64,000 bases of DNA from Phycisphaerales bacterium (lineage in GTDB: Bacteria; Planctomycetota; Phycisphaerae; Phycisphaerales; UBA1924). Where the stretch lies: positions 27,554-91,553 of the forward strand of contig JADLGW010000060.1 of assembly GCA_020849105.1 (NCBI GenBank), given 5' to 3'. The notes below the pieces were generated by a model that worked only from the letters and a program-made list of their open reading frames with translations, searched no databases and had not been told where the DNA came from. Shown here piece by piece: positions 15,019 through 23,251 of this stretch; position 1 is the first letter of the stretch; every line of letters begins with the position of its first letter. A program made the position numbers and the translations under genes.

Positions 15019-16593
15019 GTGCCCGCCGTTGCGTTGCAGGTCGGTCTGGAGGTCCACGTCGAACTGGCGGCGCGATCGAAGATGTTCACGCGCTGCCCGA
15101 GCCCGGCGCACGCCGGCGCAGTGGACGCGGGGCCCAACTCGCTGATTGACGCGGTGGTGCTGGCGCTGCCCGGAACGCTGCCGGTGATGAACCGGGTGGC
15201 GGTCGAGATGGCGATGCTGGTGGGGCTGGCGCTCCACTGCCGCATCACGCCGCGCACAAAGTGGGACCGCAAGGGGTACTTCTACCCGGACCTGCCCAAG
15301 GGGTACCAGATCAGCCAGTACGACATGCCGCTGTGCGCGGACGGTTGGCTCGCGGTGCCCGACGGCGATGGTCCCGCGCGGAAGATCGGGGTTCTGCGGG
15401 CGCACCTGGAGGAGGACGCGGGGAAACTGCTGCACGAGCGACCCGGAGGGGGGAGCGAAGAGGATCTGGGCTTCTCCATCGTGGACCTGAACCGTGCGGG
15501 CACGCCGCTGCTGGAGGTCGTGACCCAGCCGGACTTCACCACGGCGGAACAGGTGGTCGCGTTCGCCAGGGCGCTGCGGAATATCTGCCGGTTCCTCGGC
15601 GTCACCGAGGGAGTGATGCAGAAGGGGCACATCCGGTTTGAGCCCAACATCAACTGCACCATCACGCTGGAGAACGGCCGGACGGTGACAACGCCGATCG
15701 TGGAGGTGAAGAACCTGAACTCGTTCCGGTCGCTGCGGGCGGCGGTGGAGCACGAGGCCGCGGAGCAGCCGCGGCGATGGGAGCGCGACGGGCGCGTGCA
15801 CGGGCCGGGAGCCAAGCGGACGATGGGCTGGGACGACGCCCGCGGCATCACGATTCCGCAGCGCGAGAAGGAGGATGCACACGACTACCGGTATTTCCCG
15901 GACCCCGATCTGCCGCCGGTCGTCGTGGATGAGCACTGGCTGGAGTCGGTGCGGTCGCGGCTGCCGGAACTGCCGCAGGAGCGAGAGACACGGTACCGGG
16001 CGGAGTTTGACCTGTCGCCGAAGGAAGCCGCGACGCTGGTCGAGGAGCGGGACGTGTGCCTGCTGTTCGACGCGGCGGTGGGGGCGCTCGTGCAGCGGCA
16101 TGTGCCGCGACCGCGGGCGGGGCGGCTCGCCGCCAACATGATCCTGCAGAGCGGGCTGAAGCGGGCGGGGGAGCGCGGCGTGCCGGTGAGCGAACTCGGA
16201 ATCACGGCGGAGCGGATCGCGGAGGTCGCGGCGCTGCGCGAGCGGGGCCTGATCAGTGCCGCGGCGGCGGACGAGTTGTTCGGTCTGCTCTGCGTGCCAC
16301 CCGGGAGCGCGGGGGGCCCCGCCCCCAATCAGTCCGTCGAGAGCATCGCCGGTTCCCGCGGCTTGCTGCTCGTCCGCGACGACGCCGCACTCGACAGGTG
16401 GTGCCGCGAGGCGATCGAGGCCCAGCCCCAGGCCGCGGCTGATGTGCGGGCGGGCAGGTCGCAGGCCCTCGGTCGCCTGGTCGGCGAGGCCATGAAGCGG
16501 AGTGGGGGGCAGGGGGATGCGAGGGCCGTGCGGGAGCGGCTCGTGAAGATCCTGACGGAGCCCCCGACGGAAGTCGGGGGTTCGTGCTCCTGA
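15019..16593 (+). CDS. gatB: Asp-tRNA(Asn)/Glu-tRNA(Gln) amidotransferase subunit B
   Basis: About 524 residues. It begins 'VALQVGLEVHVELAARSKMF', the GatB N-terminus. The catalytic kinase-like core shows 'DRKGYFYPDLPKGYQISQYD', 'HIRFEPNINCTIT' and 'IVEVKNLNSFRSLRAAVEHE', and the C-terminal YqeY-like tail includes 'SGLKRAGERGVPVSELG' and 'QALGRLVGEAMKRS'. GatB activates the misacylated tRNA for amidation with GatA and GatC, neither of which is in view. The start was chosen as the GTG at 15019 because it directly precedes the conserved strand; no strong ribosome-binding site is seen. Two palindromic segments lie inside the coding region: near 16309-16322 and at the very end, where the stop codon falls beside a GGAA-loop hairpin. 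Confidence 0.92.
   Translation: MPAVALQVGLEVHVELAARSKMFTRCPSPAHAGAVDAGPNSLIDAVVLALPGTLPVMNRVAVEMAMLVGLALHCRITPRTKWDRKGYFYPDLPKGYQISQYDMPLCADGWLAVPDGDGPARKIGVLRAHLEEDAGKLLHERPGGGSEEDLGFSIVDLNRAGTPLLEVVTQPDFTTAEQVVAFARALRNICRFLGVTEGVMQKGHIRFEPNINCTITLENGRTVTTPIVEVKNLNSFRSLRAAVEHEAAEQPRRWERDGRVHGPGAKRTMGWDDARGITIPQREKEDAHDYRYFPDPDLPPVVVDEHWLESVRSRLPELPQERETRYRAEFDLSPKEAATLVEERDVCLLFDAAVGALVQRHVPRPRAGRLAANMILQSGLKRAGERGVPVSELGITAERIAEVAALRERGLISAAAADELFGLLCVPPGSAGGPAPNQSVESIAGSRGLLLVRDDAALDRWCREAIEAQPQAAADVRAGRSQALGRLVGEAMKRSGGQGDARAVRERLVKILTEPPTEVGGSCS
16557..16588. repeat. GGAA-loop palindrome forming the 3' end of gatB
   Basis: CCCCCGAC-GGAA-GTCGGGGG at 16561-16580, within flanking GGAGC...GCTCC. 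It encodes 'EPPTEVGGSCS' at the C-terminus. It could act as a terminator, but there is no T-run, and the sequence type resembles the other palindromes in the window. Confidence 0.7.
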
Positions 16594-16650
16594 CCGATCA
16601 AGGCCCGCCGCTCCCTCATCGGGCTCAACTCGACCGACTACGCTGCTGTC

Positions 16651-17640
16651 ATGGCGAAAGCCCCCACCAGGGTATCGATCGAGCCCGGCCCGGAGCACCG
16701 GGTGGTGCTGCTGGTCGGGCGCGAGGTGTTCCTGCAGATCGAGTACACGGACCGGCTGCGGGAGAAACTGCGGGCGGCGCACGGGGGCGTGGACACGGTG
16801 CGGTTCGACGGGGCCTCGACCGCTCCCGCGCCAGTTCTGGATGAATGCCGCACCTACGGCCTGATGCAGCAGCACAAACTGGTGATCGTGGACGCCGCGG
16901 ATCAGTTCGTGAAGGAGGAGAGGCGCCAGATCGTCGAGCGGTACGCCCAGAGCCCGGCCGACGGGGCAACGCTGGTGCTGCGGGCCGAGAAATGGAACAG
17001 GGGGAAACTTGATGCCCTGATCGAGAAAGTGGGGATCATCGTGCCGTGCGAATCGCCGAGCCCGGACCGGGCGGCCCGGTGGTGCGTGATGCGGTGCGAG
17101 AAGCACCACGGGGCGAAGATCGCCGAGGCCGCGGCCCGCCTGCTTGTGGAGCGACTGGGCGCCGGGCTTGCCCGCCTGGATGCGGAACTTGCGAAGTTGG
17201 CGCTGGGGGCGGAGGGGTTGCCCATCACCGCGGTACAGGTGGGCGAACTGGTGGGCAGGTCGAGCGAGGAGGAGGCGTGGGCGGTCCAGGGGGCGCTGCT
17301 CCGAGGCGATGCCCAGGCGGCGGTGAAGGCGATACGGGACTCGATCGACGTGGCCGGCAACTCGCCGATGGCGGTGTCGTGGGCGTGCGTGGACCTGGCG
17401 CGGAAGGTGCACGGCGCGGCCCGGGGCCTGGCGGCGGGGGTGGACCGGCGGGCGATCTCAAAGACCTACCGGATGTGGGGGCCGGCGGAGTACACGGTCT
17501 TCGCGGCCGCGGAAAGGACCACGCCGGCGAAGGCGGCGGAGTTGTTCGAGGAGGCGGTGCGGACGGACCACCTGGCGAAACTGGGCGGGGATCCGGACCG
17601 GCTGCTGGAGCGCCTGGCGCTGAAGTTCGCTGAGGTGTAA
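16651..17640 (+). CDS. holA: DNA polymerase III delta subunit
   Basis: A 329-residue protein with the HolA layout: an N-terminal AAA-like domain ('VVLLVGREVFLQIEYTDRLR', 'KLVIVDAADQFVKEERRQIV') and the C-terminal collar domain ('GAGLARLDAELAKLALGAEG', 'SSEEEAWAVQGALLRGDAQA', 'LARKVHGAARGLAAG'). It is the clamp-loader subunit that opens the sliding clamp. The start at 16651 follows gatB by 57 bases on the same strand. The usual C-terminal placement of substrate helices is intact. No Walker A motif is present, as expected for delta. Confidence 0.85.
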   Translation: MAKAPTRVSIEPGPEHRVVLLVGREVFLQIEYTDRLREKLRAAHGGVDTVRFDGASTAPAPVLDECRTYGLMQQHKLVIVDAADQFVKEERRQIVERYAQSPADGATLVLRAEKWNRGKLDALIEKVGIIVPCESPSPDRAARWCVMRCEKHHGAKIAEAAARLLVERLGAGLARLDAELAKLALGAEGLPITAVQVGELVGRSSEEEAWAVQGALLRGDAQAAVKAIRDSIDVAGNSPMAVSWACVDLARKVHGAARGLAAGVDRRAISKTYRMWGPAEYTVFAAAERTTPAKAAELFEEAVRTDHLAKLGGDPDRLLERLALKFAEV

Positions 17641-17672
17641 GAGTTGGTGGGCCGCGGCGAATACCATCGCCC

Positions 17673-19556
17673 TTGCTCCTCACCGCGCGGTCCATTTCCA
17701 AGGCCCACTCGCTGCGCACGCTGTTCACGGGCATCAGCCTGAGCATCGACGAGTCGGAACGGATCGGGCTGATCGGTCCGAACGGGGCGGGGAAGAGCAC
17801 GTTGCTGAAACTGCTCGCCGGGGCTGCCGACACATGGGGCGAGCGGGGCCCGGACGAGGGCCTGATCACCGCGGCGTCCGGGCTGCGTGCGGTGTATGTC
17901 CCACAGGCCGATTCCTTTGCAGACGAGGGGCACCCCGCACGCCGGGTGGTCGCGGAGGCGGCGCTCGCAGCGGGCGCCGACGCCGGTGTCCACGACCGGC
18001 ACGAGGCGGAGGCCGTTGCCGAGGTTGTGCTGTCGAAGGTCGGGTTTGATGAGGCGCACGCGGACGCCGCGGCCTCGGCGCTGTCCGGAGGGTGGCGCAA
18101 GCGCCTGTCCATCGCGCGTGCGCTGGCGAGTTGCGGGGGTGAGCCCGACCTCCTGCTGCTGGATGAGCCGACGAACCACCTGGACCTGAGGGGGATCGAG
18201 TGGCTCCGGCGGCTTCTGACCGCGCCGCGGGGCGGCGGGCGGGCGCCGGTCGCATCCGTGTTCGTCACGCACGACCGGGCATTCCTGGAGGATGTCGCGA
18301 CGCGGGTGGTGGAGTTGAGCGCGGCGTACCCGCAAGGGCTGCTGAGCGTGCGCGGCAACTACACGGAGTTCGTCCGCCGCAAGGGCGAGTTCCTGGAAGC
18401 GCAGGAGCGCGCCGAGCAGTCGCTGGTCAACCAGGTCCGCAGGGACCACGCGTGGCTGGCGAAGGGGCCGGAGGCCCGCCGCACAAAGTCCAGGAGCCGG
18501 ATCGCGGCAAGCCACAGGCGGATCGATGCGATGGCGGAACTGCGGGAGCGGAACAACGCCGCGGGGTCGGGCGGGGCGGAGGTCGACTTCAGCGCGACCG
18601 GGCGGCGGACTCGGAAGTTCATCGAGGCCATGGGGATCGCCAAGTCCATGGGCAACCCAGCGCGGCCGCTCTTCACCGGGGTCGGCGTCGCGCTCGGGGC
18701 GGGGGATGCGCTCGGGCTGCTCGGACCCAACGGCAGCGGGAAGACGACGCTGATCCGGGTGCTGACCGGGGACCTGCCGCCCGACGCGGGGGACGTGCGC
18801 TTGTCCGAGCCCCCGCCGCGGATCGTGGTGTTCAGCCAGCACCGGCAAGACTTTGACCCGACGACGCGGCTGACCGATGCGCTGTGCCCGGGCTCCGACC
18901 AGGTGCGATTCCGCGGCCAGGCGATGCACGTCACGGCGTGGTCGCGGCGGTTCCTCTTCCGCGATGAGCAACTGGAACAGCCGGTGGGGACGCTGAGCGG
19001 CGGCGAGGTCGCCCGCGTCCACATCGCGCGCATCATGCTGGAGCCGGCGGACGTCCTCGTGCTCGACGAGCCGACCAACGACCTGGACATCCCGACGCTC
19101 GAGGTGATGGAGGAGGCGCTGCGGGAGTTCCCGGGGCTGCTGATCCTGGTGACACACGACCGGGTGATGCTGGGGAACCTGGCGACGCGGGTGCTGTCGC
19201 TCGATGGTCGCGGCGGGGCGCGGCTCTTCCCAAGCCTGGACCAGGCGCTGGCCCACCAGGCCCAGGAGCCGACCGAGCAGGCCGCGGCCGAGCCCCGGCC
19301 GCCGGAGCCGGGTGCGGGGCCGCCCCCAAGGCGGCGCAGACTCACCTTCAAGGAGCAGCGGGAGTACGAGACGCTGCACGACCGCATCGTGCAGGCCGAG
19401 GCCCGGCTGGTCGCGGCGGATGCGGGCTTGGGCGACCCGGCGGTCGTGGCGAACCACGTCCGCATGGCGGCGGCGTGCCGCGAGGCGGAGGCCGCCCGGT
19501 CGGCCGTCGCGGCGCTGTATGCGCGGTGGGAAGAACTGGAATCCATCGTCGGGTGA
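17673..19556 (+). CDS. uup: ABC-F family ATPase, Uup-like
   Basis: A 627-residue protein with two ABC ATPase domains and no membrane segments. Walker A motifs are 'GPNGAGKSTLLKLL' and 'GPNGSGKTTLIRVL'; signature motifs are 'LSGGWRKRLSIARA' and 'LSGGEVARVHIARI'; Walker B motifs are 'LLLLDEPTNHLDL' and 'VLVLDEPTNDLDI'. The linker 'VRRKGEFLEAQERAEQSLV' and 'LAKGPEARRTKSRSRI', plus the C-terminal coiled coil ('FKEQREYETLHDRIVQAEAR'), match Uup rather than EttA. Family members act on ribosomes or on DNA intermediates. It starts at a TTG (17673) 32 bases after holA, supported because 'LLTARSISKAHS' begins the first strand. The helicase-like arm is short. Confidence 0.9.
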   Translation: MLLTARSISKAHSLRTLFTGISLSIDESERIGLIGPNGAGKSTLLKLLAGAADTWGERGPDEGLITAASGLRAVYVPQADSFADEGHPARRVVAEAALAAGADAGVHDRHEAEAVAEVVLSKVGFDEAHADAAASALSGGWRKRLSIARALASCGGEPDLLLLDEPTNHLDLRGIEWLRRLLTAPRGGGRAPVASVFVTHDRAFLEDVATRVVELSAAYPQGLLSVRGNYTEFVRRKGEFLEAQERAEQSLVNQVRRDHAWLAKGPEARRTKSRSRIAASHRRIDAMAELRERNNAAGSGGAEVDFSATGRRTRKFIEAMGIAKSMGNPARPLFTGVGVALGAGDALGLLGPNGSGKTTLIRVLTGDLPPDAGDVRLSEPPPRIVVFSQHRQDFDPTTRLTDALCPGSDQVRFRGQAMHVTAWSRRFLFRDEQLEQPVGTLSGGEVARVHIARIMLEPADVLVLDEPTNDLDIPTLEVMEEALREFPGLLILVTHDRVMLGNLATRVLSLDGRGGARLFPSLDQALAHQAQEPTEQAAAEPRPPEPGAGPPPRRRRLTFKEQREYETLHDRIVQAEARLVAADAGLGDPAVVANHVRMAAACREAEAARSAVAALYARWEELESIVG

Positions 19557-19650
19557 CATCGGGTGATGGCGTCATCCTCACGCGGCCCGATCCGATGGGC
19601 CGATCCAAGGCCTTGTGCGCGGGCCAGCCCCCGTGCGAGGGAGCGTGGTC

Positions 19651-20862
19651 ATGGATGGACGTGCGATCCTGACGGCGGTGGCACTGGCGATGGCGTCTGG
19701 GTGCGGGGGAGGCGGGGGTCCGCCACCGCTGTCCACCGGCCTGGCCGGCGCGACGGGGGCCCAGCCCGAGAGCCCGATGCCGCCGATTCCGAAGCCGGTG
19801 GGCGGCGCGGGCCCGAAGTCTGGGCTTGAGGAGATGCTGCGGCAGTCGGCGCTCGACACGCAGCGGGCGCTCGACGAGTTGAACACGCCCGCGGCGGCCG
19901 CGGACCCCACACCCGAGCCGGAAGCGCCTGTGCGGGCGCCGCGTCCGGCGGCCCCGGCATCGAGGGCGGCCGCCGCGACGGAGGGCCTTGCCACCTCCGG
20001 GAGCGGTGCCACACCGGCCACCACCGCCCCGGAGGGCGGTGCCACCCCCCTGAACGGCGCCACCCACGGGAGCGGTGCCACACCGGTCGCCACCGCCCCG
20101 GAGAGCGGTGCCGCCAACCCGGTGGTCGGGCCCGCTCCCGAAACACGGGAGGCGCTCGCGGAGCGGCTGTCGTCGATGGTCCGTGAGCACGCGGGCGCGG
20201 CGCCGGACCCTTGGACGGACCTCCTGACGCTGGCCGGGCTGGATACCGCGGCCCCGGGTGGGCTGGCGGCGCAGGTCGGGGCGAGCAAGGGGCTGGGGGA
20301 AGACCAGAAGCGGGCGCTGCTGGCGATCCCGGCACTGCTGGCGGCGATGCCCGTGGATGCCGACGCGGCTCGGGTGCTGGCTGAACGTGCATCGGCGCTG
20401 GCGGACCAACTGGCGGACCTGCGGCCGCTGGCCGTGCGGGCGGAACTGTGCACGAGGGTCGTGGGATTCGGGAGTTACACCGCGTTCGGCACGAACCGAT
20501 TCCCGGCCGGCGCGGAGCAGCGGGCGATCGTGTATGTGGAGGTCGCGAATCTCCCGCAGCGCGAACTCGGGGCCACGGACACGTCGCCGGCGCGCCAGCC
20601 CGGCGACCGGTACCTGGTGGACCTGACGCAGGAGACGAACCTGTACAACGAGTCCGGCAGCCTGCTCGCCCTGCACATCCCGGAGCAGCGCCTGACCGAG
20701 ACCTCCCGCAACCGCCGGCGCGACTTCTTCCTCGTCAGCCGGGTCACGCTCCCGCCGTCGCTCTCGATCGGGCTCTACAACCTGAAGGTGACGGTCCGCG
20801 ACCGCGTGACCGGCGCCCAGGCGGAGGCGTCGATCCCCATCGAGATCGTGGCGGGTCGTTAG
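19651..20862 (+). CDS. Lipoprotein of unknown function with in-frame repeat-rich linker
   Basis: A 403-residue protein with a type II signal peptide; the lipobox is in 'LAMASGCGGGGG', so it should be anchored by a lipidated Cys at residue 18. Residues 20-150 are a low-complexity Ala/Pro/Gly/Thr linker that includes two copies of a 45-base DNA repeat (19999-20112). The C-terminal 200 residues look folded ('VRAELCTRVVGFGSYTAFGT', 'AIVYVEVANLPQREL', 'RDFFLVSRVTLPPSLSIGLY', 'NLKVTVRDRVTG'), ending in a beta-sandwich-like domain. I do not recognise the family. It is 94 bases after uup on the same strand. The ATG at 19651 has GAGGGAG upstream. Confidence 0.8.
   Translation: MDGRAILTAVALAMASGCGGGGGPPPLSTGLAGATGAQPESPMPPIPKPVGGAGPKSGLEEMLRQSALDTQRALDELNTPAAAADPTPEPEAPVRAPRPAAPASRAAAATEGLATSGSGATPATTAPEGGATPLNGATHGSGATPVATAPESGAANPVVGPAPETREALAERLSSMVREHAGAAPDPWTDLLTLAGLDTAAPGGLAAQVGASKGLGEDQKRALLAIPALLAAMPVDADAARVLAERASALADQLADLRPLAVRAELCTRVVGFGSYTAFGTNRFPAGAEQRAIVYVEVANLPQRELGATDTSPARQPGDRYLVDLTQETNLYNESGSLLALHIPEQRLTETSRNRRRDFFLVSRVTLPPSLSIGLYNLKVTVRDRVTGAQAEASIPIEIVAGR
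19999..20112 (+). repeat. Two in-frame direct copies of a 45-base element in a lipoprotein linker
   Basis: Copies start at 19999 and 20068, offset by 69 bases (23 codons), each GGGAGCGGTGCCACACCGG followed by CCACCGCCCCGGAG and GCGGTGCC. They encode 'GSGATPATTAPEGGATP' and 'GSGATPVATAPESGAA'. The segment adds only linker sequence. Confidence 0.8.
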
Positions 20863-20931
20863 CGCAAGAAGCCGGTACAATCAGCACGGGTACCGTTTTC
20901 CCCGTCCGGTCTCGCGACGCGGAGGTGAAAC

Positions 20932-23217
20932 ATGCGATCGACCCTGCTCCACGCCGCCGCGTTGGTGGCGGCTGTCGCCTGCGCGCGCCTGGAGGGTCAG
21001 TGCGAGCCGAGGTGGCTCACCGGCGACCCGGTTCCGGGCGTAGACGGGCTGGTCTCGGCCGTGGTGGTTCTTCCGTCCGGCGACGTTGTCGCGGGCGGAG
21101 AGTTCGGCGTGGCCGGTGGCGTGCCTGCCGCTCGGGTGGCGAGATGGGACGGCAACCAGTGGTCAGCGATGGGGGCGGGGGCTGATCGCGCGGTCCGTGC
21201 GCTCGCCTCGCAGGGCGGTGACGTGCTCGCGGGAGGGGAGTTCACGACCGCGGGCGGCGCGCCGGCACACCGCATCGCGCGCTGGAACGGCAGAGCGTGG
21301 CAGGCTCTTGGGAGCGGTGTGAATGGCACCGTTTCGGCGCTTGTGGTCGCGGGAAGCGGCGACCTGGTGGCGGGCGGCGACTTCACCCTTGCCGGTGGCG
21401 CCCCCGCGGGCCGAGTAGCGGCATGGGACGGCATCGCCTGGTCCGCGCTGGGCTCCGGGGTCAATGGCAGCGTGCTCGCGCTGGCCGCCCTGCCCAACGG
21501 GGACCTGGTCGCCGGCGGGACGTTCACGATCGCCGGCGGGGTCGAGTGCCGGCGCATCGCCCGCTGGCACGGGGGCGACTGGCTGCCGCTGGGTCCGGGC
21601 GTGTCCGGCGGAGCGTCGGAACGTGTGTCCTCGCTCGCGGTGCTCCCCGACGGGGACCTGGTCGCCGGTGGCGCCTTCTACGGCGCCGGGTTCCAGGGAT
21701 CCAACGCCGTGATGCGGTGGGACGGCACGGAGTGGACGGCGATGGGAATCGGGATGACCGGCCTCTACCTGTACGACCCGGAGGTCAAATCCCTGGCCGT
21801 CCTTCCCAACGGCGACGTCATCGCGGCGGGCGACTTCGCCTGGGCCAACCTGCACAGCGCACGGAACATCGCGCGGTGGGACGGGCAGGACTGGCACAGC
21901 ATCGGCACGGGCATGAATCAGTTTGTCCACGCCCTGGCCGCACTCCCCGGCGGCCGGTTCGTCGCCGGCGGCGAGTTCGAGGCGGCCGGAGAGGTTCCTG
22001 CGCAGCACGTCGCGCTCAGCGACGGCAGGTTGTGGTCATCGCTCGGACTGGGCACGAACGACACGGTGTACGCGGTCGCGAACATGCACGACGGGGCGCT
22101 CGTCGCGGCCGGCGCGTTCACGCAGATCGGCGGCGTGCCCGCGAACCGTGTGGCACGGTGGGACGGCTCGGCCTGGACCCCGCTCGGGGCCGGTGTGAGC
22201 GATGGCTGGCCGGTCGATTGTCTGGCGCTCTCGGTGCTGGACAGCGGCGACGTCGTGGCAGGAGGGCGCTTTCTGACGGCCGGCGGTGTGCCGGCTGCGC
22301 GGATCGCGCGGTGGAACGGGACCGACTGGTTCTCGCTCGGCGCCGGTATGAACGACTCGGTCTTCGCGCTGGCGGCATCGCCCGGTGATGAGATCATCGC
22401 CGGGGGCGGGTTTTCGACCGCCGGCGGCGTCTCCGCGAGCAGGATCGCCCGGTGGGACGGGAGCGAATGGAGCCCATTGGGCCTCGGCGTCAGCCCCGAC
22501 GGGTCCGTGACGGCGCTCCTGCCTCTCACCGGCGGCGTGGCGATTGCCGGGGGTGTCTTCGCGGAAGCCGGGGGCATTCCAGCGGCGAACATCGCGCGAT
22601 GGGACGGGGCCGCGTGGAGCGCGCTGGGTGCGGGGACGAACGGCGCGGTCATGGCGCTGGCGGCGCAGCCCGACGGATCGGTCGTTGCAGGCGGGCTCTT
22701 CGGCATCGCCGGCGGGGCGCCGGCGTCCCGCATCGCACGCTGGGACGGCTCGTCCTGGTCGCCGCTGGGAACTGGGATCAGCGGCGGCTGGGTGCGGTCC
22801 ATCGTGACGATGGGCGGGGACGACCTGGTGGCGGGTGGGATGTTCGCGGGAGCGGGGGCGACCAGCGCGATCAGCATTGCGCGCTGGCGGAATCACCAGT
22901 GGGAGCCGCTGGCAGCCGGGGTCGGGGGTCCCCTCAATCCCTACGTCTACGCACTGACGGCGTTGCCGGGCGGCGGGGTGCTCGCGGCCGGCAGTTTCAC
23001 GACGGCCGGCGGCGCCGTGTCGGCGTCCATCGCCCGCTGGTCGTGCCCCTGCTATTCCGACTGCAACGGCGACGGAGCGCTCACGCTCGCCGACTTCGGG
23101 TGCTTCCAGACCCGGTTCGCGCTCGCCGACCCCTACGCCGACTGCAACGGCGACGGGCTGCTCCAACTCTCCGACTTCGGGTGCTTCCAGACCCGGTTCG
23201 CGCTGGGGTGCCCGTGA
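20932..23217 (+). CDS. Exported beta-propeller-like repeat protein with dockerin-like C-terminus
   Basis: A 761-residue protein with a signal peptide ('HAAALVAAVACARLEGQ'). The body is about 16 tandem units of 40-45 residues with consensus 'G-V-A-A-R-I-A-R-W-D-G-x-x-W-x-x-L-G-x-G', then 'A-L-x-x-L-P-x-G-D-x-V-A-G-G-x-F' (for example 'LPNGDLVAGGTFTIAGG'). Such units suggest a large beta-propeller or solenoid displayed outside the cell. The C-terminus has two Ca-loop-like repeats 'DCNGDGALTLADFGCFQTRF' and 'DCNGDGLLQLSDFGCFQTRF'. The start has GGAGGTGAAAC upstream, and a TACAAT hexamer at 20876-20881 may be a -10 element. The paralogue at 23252 follows directly. Ligand unknown. Confidence 0.85.
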   Translation: MRSTLLHAAALVAAVACARLEGQCEPRWLTGDPVPGVDGLVSAVVVLPSGDVVAGGEFGVAGGVPAARVARWDGNQWSAMGAGADRAVRALASQGGDVLAGGEFTTAGGAPAHRIARWNGRAWQALGSGVNGTVSALVVAGSGDLVAGGDFTLAGGAPAGRVAAWDGIAWSALGSGVNGSVLALAALPNGDLVAGGTFTIAGGVECRRIARWHGGDWLPLGPGVSGGASERVSSLAVLPDGDLVAGGAFYGAGFQGSNAVMRWDGTEWTAMGIGMTGLYLYDPEVKSLAVLPNGDVIAAGDFAWANLHSARNIARWDGQDWHSIGTGMNQFVHALAALPGGRFVAGGEFEAAGEVPAQHVALSDGRLWSSLGLGTNDTVYAVANMHDGALVAAGAFTQIGGVPANRVARWDGSAWTPLGAGVSDGWPVDCLALSVLDSGDVVAGGRFLTAGGVPAARIARWNGTDWFSLGAGMNDSVFALAASPGDEIIAGGGFSTAGGVSASRIARWDGSEWSPLGLGVSPDGSVTALLPLTGGVAIAGGVFAEAGGIPAANIARWDGAAWSALGAGTNGAVMALAAQPDGSVVAGGLFGIAGGAPASRIARWDGSSWSPLGTGISGGWVRSIVTMGGDDLVAGGMFAGAGATSAISIARWRNHQWEPLAAGVGGPLNPYVYALTALPGGGVLAAGSFTTAGGAVSASIARWSCPCYSDCNGDGALTLADFGCFQTRFALADPYADCNGDGLLQLSDFGCFQTRFALGCP

Positions 23218-23251
23218 GGAGCGCAGCGGCCCGAGATCCCGGGAGGTGCCC

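Noticed and set aside
19999..20112. Possible CRISPR-like repeat-spacer unit
   Set aside because: There are only two copies, in frame inside a lipoprotein gene, with no cas genes and a short unique spacer.
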